This document shows positions 6,026-6,722 of a stretch of DNA of 6,722 nucleotides, one piece after another. Below the pieces are notes generated by a model that was not told where the DNA came from, did not search any database, and saw nothing but the letters and a program-made list of their open reading frames with translations. Location of the stretch: the NCBI GenBank assembly GCA_009936675.1, contig JAACDY010000011.1, positions 1-6,722 of the forward strand, in the 5' to 3' direction. The DNA comes from Bacteroidota bacterium. Lineage in GTDB: Bacteria; Bacteroidota; Bacteroidia; Flavobacteriales; Flavobacteriaceae. How positions within the stretch are numbered: position 1 is the stretch's first letter; each line of letters starts with the position of its first letter. The position numbers and the translations under genes are program-made.

Positions 6026-6722
6026 CTATTTTTCTGATTGGGCATAAGCCACAAACTCATTCAGTTGATTCCCATCTACATCGTAATGCCTGACGGTAAT
6101 ACTTGTATTGTCTTTTGGATCGATGGTCACGGTCATTGTCCCTCCAATAACATTCAGATACAGATGTTCGGGTCGGACATCATCTTGCTTCCAGCCCCCC
6201 GCGTGATCATTACTGTTGGCACCTATGGAAAATTCGACAATTCCATATTTGGGATGTTTTGAGACATATTGCCAATGTCGATCTCCACAAACCACATACA
6301 TATTGGGTTGGGTTGCCATAAATTTACGGATTTGTTCCCCTTCGTAATAAAAACCTCTGTTGGAGTGGTTGTCCTTTTTTTGTTTACGATCTGGCCCTAT
6401 CACAGGGGTGGGACTGATCAATAGTTTAAAGGTGGCATCAGAGGCATTGACGGTGCTTTTAAACCACTCCATTTGTTCTTTACCCCAAATGGTTTTGTTG
6501 GGCCCATCCCTTTGGGTATTGGGACTGCGATAATCCCTTCCTTCGACCAACCAAATCTGTAAATCCTTGCCCCATCGGAATGTACGATAGGTTTTGTCTT
6601 TGATGGGCATTTCCTGTCGAAAAACTTCTAATCCCTGTTCGAATGTAAACTCCCCCATAAAGGAACTTTCGAGTCCCCTGTAGCTATCGTTAAACCAAGC
6701 GTCGTGGTCGTCTTTTTCAAAA
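6026..6722 (-). CDS. PhoD-like metallophosphatase, 5' end outside window
   Basis: The frame is open to the right edge, beginning FEKDDHDAWFNDSYRGLES upstream of the first internal Met at 6656-6658; that Met is not the start, because the conserved DDHD...ND metal-site motif (DDHD at 6701-6712) lies before it. Further on are the PhoD-family landmarks LQIWLVEGRDYRSP, LLISPTPVIGPDR and YVVCGDRHW (GDRH at about 6275-6286, metal ligands). It ends in TAG at 6026. PhoD-like enzymes are calcium/iron-dependent phosphomono- or diesterases, normally exported; the N-terminus and any signal peptide are outside the window. In this subgroup the usual aspartate of the D-x-R-x-x-R segment appears as EGRDYR, and KKDNHSNRGF stands where the longer DNW-type loop is common, so the substrate may differ from that of classical PhoD. 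It is the most upstream visible gene and 43 bases from the next sulfatase. It may remove phosphate from algal material or be a general phosphatase. Fold is confident; role is unknown. Confidence 0.88.
   Translation of the reverse strand, partial: FEKDDHDAWFNDSYRGLESSFMGEFTFEQGLEVFRQEMPIKDKTYRTFRWGKDLQIWLVEGRDYRSPNTQRDGPNKTIWGKEQMEWFKSTVNASDATFKLLISPTPVIGPDRKQKKDNHSNRGFYYEGEQIRKFMATQPNMYVVCGDRHWQYVSKHPKYGIVEFSIGANSNDHAGGWKQDDVRPEHLYLNVIGGTMTVTIDPKDNTSITVRHYDVDGNQLNEFVAYAQSEK

Overview
The window looks like part of a polysaccharide utilization locus from a marine Bacteroidetes, most likely a flavobacterium. It is AT-rich, genes start in A-rich leaders without clear Shine-Dalgarno sites, and secreted enzymes carry lipoprotein signal peptides. 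The gene content (two sulfatases, a BNR-4 lyase-like protein and an unsaturated uronyl hydrolase) is typical of bacteria that degrade sulfated algal polysaccharides. The genus cannot be named from this sequence.

All five genes lie on the minus strand, so transcription runs right to left. The order is: a PhoD-like phosphatase cut by the right edge (6026-6722), a type I sulfatase of the arylsulfatase A kind (4459-5982), a second and clearly different type I sulfatase (2835-4394), a BNR-4 protein resembling the PL24/PL25 ulvan lyases (1238-2635), and a GH105-type unsaturated uronyl hydrolase (1-1121, cut by the left edge). The gaps are 43, 64, 199 and 116 bases, which is compatible with one operon, possibly with an extra promoter or processing site in the 199-base gap. 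No SusC/SusD pair, regulator, RNA gene, insertion sequence or CRISPR array is present.

The enzymes form a coherent route. A lyase would cut a uronate-containing sulfated polysaccharide and leave a 4,5-unsaturated uronic acid at the new non-reducing end. GH105 would remove that residue, and the sulfatases would strip sulfate esters. Ulvan, from green algae, is the best candidate substrate, but this is inferred from family resemblance and gene company.

The most unusual point is that the GH105 gene is interrupted twice in one otherwise continuous reading frame. A TAA (1056-1058) falls at the expected lipoprotein cysteine, and a TAG (888-890) falls where the family normally has a tryptophan. The rest of the protein and its catalytic motifs are intact. 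This suggests a very recent pseudogene, a leaderless truncated enzyme restarted downstream, or sequence errors. The first stop sits inside a near-perfect repeat of the gene's own leader, 78 bases away. I saw no wholly new system here.
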